Shown here: piece by piece, positions 61,740 to 64,000 of the stretch
How positions within the stretch are numbered: the stretch's first letter is position 1
Layout of the letters: each line of letters opens with the position of its first letter
Source: Nocardia mexicana NBRC 108244
GTDB lineage: Bacteria > Actinomycetota > Actinomycetes > Mycobacteriales > Mycobacteriaceae
Direction: 5' to 3'
DNA length: 64,000 bases
Assembly (NCBI RefSeq): GCF_001613165.1
Contig: NZ_BDBV01000017.1
Location: 1-64,000 of the forward strand
Notes under the pieces: generated by a model
Told to the model about the DNA's origin: nothing
Databases searched by the model: none
Seen by the model: the letters and a program-made list of their open reading frames with translations, nothing else
Translations under genes and position numbers: made by a program

Positions 61740-63308
61740 ATGCGGAAATGGGTTCCGCTCGGCGCCGTAGCGCTGGGCACACTGATGTTGCTGATCGACG
61801 TGACCATCGTCAACGTCGCAATCCCGCAGATGGCCACCGATCTGGACGCCGGGCTGGCCGATCTGCAGTGGGTGGTCAACGCCTACGCGCTGGCGCTCGG
61901 CGCCGTCCTGCTCGGCGCCGGCGGGCTCGCCGACCGCCTCGGACACGTCAAGATCTACGTCTACGGCCTGGCGGTCTTCGCGATCGCGTCCCTCGTCGCC
62001 GGGCTCGGGACGAATCTGCAGGTGGTCGTCGGGGCGCGGGCGGTGCAGGGCATCGGCGGCGCCGCCATGCTGGCCACCAGCATCGCGCTGCTCAACGCCG
62101 CCTACACCACCGGCAAGGATCGCGGGATCGCCTTCGGCGTCTGGGGCGCCACGGCCGGTGCCGCGGGTGCGGTCGGTCCGGTGCTCGGCGGGGTGCTCAC
62201 CGAGTGGCTGTCGTGGCGCTGGGTCTTCTTCGTCAACGTGCCGGTCACCGTGCTGGCCATCGCACTGTCGTTGCGCGCCTTCGCGAATGCGGGCGGCGAC
62301 CGGCAGCGCAAGCTCGACGTCGCGGGCATCGCGACCTTCACCCTGGCGGCGGCCGCGGTCACCTACGGGCTGATCGAGGCGGGCCCGCGCGGCTGGTCCG
62401 ATGCCCTGGTGATCGGCTCGTTCGCGGTGGCGGTGCTCGCGCTGGCCGGATTCGTAGTGGCGGAAATGGTTGTCGCACAGCCGATCCTGGAGCTGCGGCT
62501 GCTGCGCAATCGCGAATTCGCCGGAATCCTGCTCGGTTCCGGGCTGCTGAACTTCGCCGCATTCGGGTATCTGCTCTACACCGCGCTGTGGCTGCAGGAC
62601 GACCGCGGCATGAGCCCGATCTCCGCCGGACTGGCGGGAGCGGTCGCGCTGGCGCTGGCCGGATTCGTGGTCAGCGGGGCGATCGGTCGACATCTGCACG
62701 ATTCGAATCCGCGCTGGATCATCGGCGGGGGGCTGGTGCTGATCGCCATCGGCGCTGCGGCGCAAGGCATTCTGACTCCCGACTCGAGCTGGGTCCGGCT
62801 GCAGGCGGGCCTGGTCATCGCGGGCTGCGGTGTCGGCCTGGCCACGCCGATCCTGGTGTCGAGCGCGATGTCGGCGGTCCCGGTATCGCGCGGCGGGATG
62901 GCCGCGGGCGCGGTGAACACCGCACGACAACTGGGGCTGGTGTTCGGAATCGCGGTGCTGGGCACCGTCTTCCAGAACCGGGCCGCCCACGTGCTGAGCG
63001 ACCGCGGCCTCGGCGGCGACACCGGCGAACTGGCCCGCACGATCGCGTCCGGCGGCGGCGGTCAGGTCGTGGCACAGACCCCCGAGGCGCAGCGCGGCGC
63101 GCTGGCCGAGGCCGTCCACGCCGCCTTCGCCTCCGGCCTGAACGTCACCCTGCACACGGCGGGACTGGTCGGGCTCGTCGGCGCGATAGTCACCGTCGTG
63201 CTGATCCGGCACCGCACCCACGCCGAACCGGAGAACGCGGCCACCGCCGCGGTCGAGAACACGCCCGAACCGACCGGCGCCGACCTGCCCACCGCAACGC
63301 GCGCCTGA
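61740..63308 (+). CDS. MFS exporter, DHA2 (EmrB/QacA) family
   Basis: A 522-aa, 14-helix transporter. The first helix is LGTLMLLIDVTIVNVAIPQM. Motif A reads GGLADRLGHVKIYVYGL, and motif C-like GAVGPVLGGVLTEW is present. Such proteins commonly export the product of an adjacent polyketide cluster and give self-resistance. Start at ATG 61740 with CGAAGGAACTGAG; an in-frame ATG at 61689 is also plausible. It is divergent from the Lrp regulator, so the two probably form a regulated efflux unit. Confidence 0.9.
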   Translation: MRKWVPLGAVALGTLMLLIDVTIVNVAIPQMATDLDAGLADLQWVVNAYALALGAVLLGAGGLADRLGHVKIYVYGLAVFAIASLVAGLGTNLQVVVGARAVQGIGGAAMLATSIALLNAAYTTGKDRGIAFGVWGATAGAAGAVGPVLGGVLTEWLSWRWVFFVNVPVTVLAIALSLRAFANAGGDRQRKLDVAGIATFTLAAAAVTYGLIEAGPRGWSDALVIGSFAVAVLALAGFVVAEMVVAQPILELRLLRNREFAGILLGSGLLNFAAFGYLLYTALWLQDDRGMSPISAGLAGAVALALAGFVVSGAIGRHLHDSNPRWIIGGGLVLIAIGAAAQGILTPDSSWVRLQAGLVIAGCGVGLATPILVSSAMSAVPVSRGGMAAGAVNTARQLGLVFGIAVLGTVFQNRAAHVLSDRGLGGDTGELARTIASGGGGQVVAQTPEAQRGALAEAVHAAFASGLNVTLHTAGLVGLVGAIVTVVLIRHRTHAEPENAATAAVENTPEPTGADLPTATRA

Positions 63309-63344
63309 TCCCGCTCGCTCACCGATCGACAAGGAGTCACCGTC

Positions 63345-63764
63345 ATGGTTTCGCTTTCCACCACCCGGCTGCAGGCGTATCCCGTCGCAGCCCGAGTAAC
63401 GCTGGTACTGGCCGGCATCTTCAGCATCGTCGTCGTCGCCTTCGGATTCATCGGCCTGTTCGCGCAGTCGAACATGCTGCCGCCCGAGGACGCGGTCACC
63501 TCGGGGGTGCAGTTCTTCGGCGCCCTCATCGCGGTCCGTAATATCCCGCTCGGGCTGGCCGCGCTGTATGTCATCTTGCGCCGCGACCGCATCGATCCGA
63601 CGCTCGTCCTCGCGCTGTCCGGTATCGTCCAACTCGGAGACGCGGTGATCGGGCTGGTCAACGGACTGCCCAGCATGGGGATCTCGGCCGGTATCGGGGC
63701 GATCCTGTACGCGGTTGCCGCAGTGTATGTCTCGGGCGCGCGTCGCGGCGGGGCCCGGGGCTGA
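63345..63764 (+). CDS. DUF4267 small membrane protein
   Basis: A 139-aa protein with four hydrophobic helices (VTLVLAGIFSIVVVAFGFIGLFA, FFGALIAVRNIPLGLAALYVI, LVLALSGIVQLGDAVIGLV, GISAGIGAILYAVAAVYVSG). The VRNIPLG motif and the acidic D in QLGDAVIG match DUF4267. GACAAGGAGTCACC precedes the ATG. It lies 36 bp behind the exporter and just before an anthrone-oxygenase-like gene, so it is likely part of the same unit. Function unknown. Confidence 0.8.
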   Translation: MVSLSTTRLQAYPVAARVTLVLAGIFSIVVVAFGFIGLFAQSNMLPPEDAVTSGVQFFGALIAVRNIPLGLAALYVILRRDRIDPTLVLALSGIVQLGDAVIGLVNGLPSMGISAGIGAILYAVAAVYVSGARRGGARG

Positions 63765-63787
63765 GATCCGAGTTGGCACCATGGGAA

Positions 63788-64000
63788 ATGGGGTGGGCCG
63801 TGTATACCGTGTCGATCGCACTGTCACTGCTGACATCCGGTCTGTTCGCCGGGGTCTCGCTCGGGATCGCGGCCAATCGCAGCCTGGCGCGGCTCAGCCC
63901 GCCCGCCTACGTGGAGTACTGGCAGGCCGTCAATCGCGACTACGGACGATTGATGCCTGCCGTCTTCGCCGTCGGACTCGGCTCGACGTCCATGGTGCTG
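63788..64000 (+). CDS. Anthrone oxygenase/DUF1772-like protein, 5' part only
   Basis: The first 71 codons of a membrane protein running off the window. It has a hydrophobic helix SIALSLLTSGLFAGVSLGIA, then SPPAYVEYWQAVNRDYGRLMPAVFAVGLGS, the RYGRxMP-type pattern of DUF1772/anthrone oxygenase proteins. These small membrane oxygenases turn anthrones into anthraquinones in aromatic polyketide pathways. The start is uncertain (ATG 63788 or GTG 63800). The assignment is limited by the missing C-terminal part. Confidence 0.7.
   Translation, partial: MGWAVYTVSIALSLLTSGLFAGVSLGIAANRSLARLSPPAYVEYWQAVNRDYGRLMPAVFAVGLGSTSMVL

Noticed and set aside
60576..63836. 1086-codon minus-strand frame extending the Lrp gene upstream through the MFS gene
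   Set aside because: The part beyond 61646 is antisense to the MFS gene and is low-complexity Arg/Gln/Asp. The Lrp homology and a ribosome binding site begin at 61631.

Overview
The window is high-GC actinobacterial DNA, most likely Nocardia or a close relative in the Mycobacteriales. The left part keeps a gene order known from Mycobacterium tuberculosis: deoA, cdd, sdhC, sdhD, sdhA, sdhB, then a dacB-type carboxypeptidase, and further right yihY next to trpS. EspG, PPE-like and DUF3558 lipoprotein genes also fit this order. The genus is inferred from gene content, not from a marker gene.

Layout. 0.3-6.3 kb: pyrimidine salvage (deoA, cdd) divergent from the succinate dehydrogenase operon, with an IdeR/DtxR-like iron box between them. 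6.4-17.4 kb: small accessory genes (orphan VapB, a metal-responsive DUF4396 protein behind a CsoR-like operator, phenylalanine hydroxylase, an MFS/TetR efflux pair, D,D-carboxypeptidase, aminoglycoside-kinase family protein, MerR regulator). 17.5-27.9 kb: a LuxR remnant, a pentapeptide-repeat protein, an F420-type oxidoreductase, a cold-shock gene divergent from a MerR gene, and a plastic stretch of secreted proteins and lipoproteins. That stretch contains a duplicated gene fragment and a regulator cut by a nonsense codon. 28.1-31.3 kb: a four-gene orphan ESX/type VII substrate module. 31.3-42 kb: yihY, trpS, phospholipase C, an MpaB oxygenase with a TetR regulator, and a coupled exonuclease III, guanyl-RNase and barstar operon. 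42.1-47.7 kb: an acyl-CoA/beta-oxidation-like operon (thiolase, SRPBCC, MaoC, SDR, acyl-CoA dehydrogenase) under a TetR regulator.

The right end, from 48.1 kb to the window edge, is an aromatic (type II) polyketide gene cluster. In order it has two SnoaL-like proteins, KS-alpha, chain-length factor, ACP, an ActIII-like ketoreductase, a di-domain aromatase/cyclase, a metallo-beta-lactamase-fold cyclase, an acyl-CoA/AMP ligase, a dienelactone-hydrolase-like protein, and a complete acyl-CoA carboxylase (beta, epsilon, alpha). These 13 genes run in one direction with overlaps or short gaps, so they look like one transcript. They are followed by a two-module Lrp/AsnC regulator divergent from an MFS exporter, a DUF4267 membrane protein, and the start of an anthrone-oxygenase-like (DUF1772) gene cut by the window end. 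The set predicts malonyl-CoA supply, a C9-reduced cyclised polyketide, possible anthrone oxidation, and export.

Two dispersed intergenic repeat families stand out. Family A has the core TTCCCGGCATGCTTTTGGCC and is preceded by tandem partial copies whose spacers are specific to each locus. Family B consists of arrays of CACGCACCCC/GGGGTGCGTG. Both sit at gene boundaries and are unexplained by the coding features.
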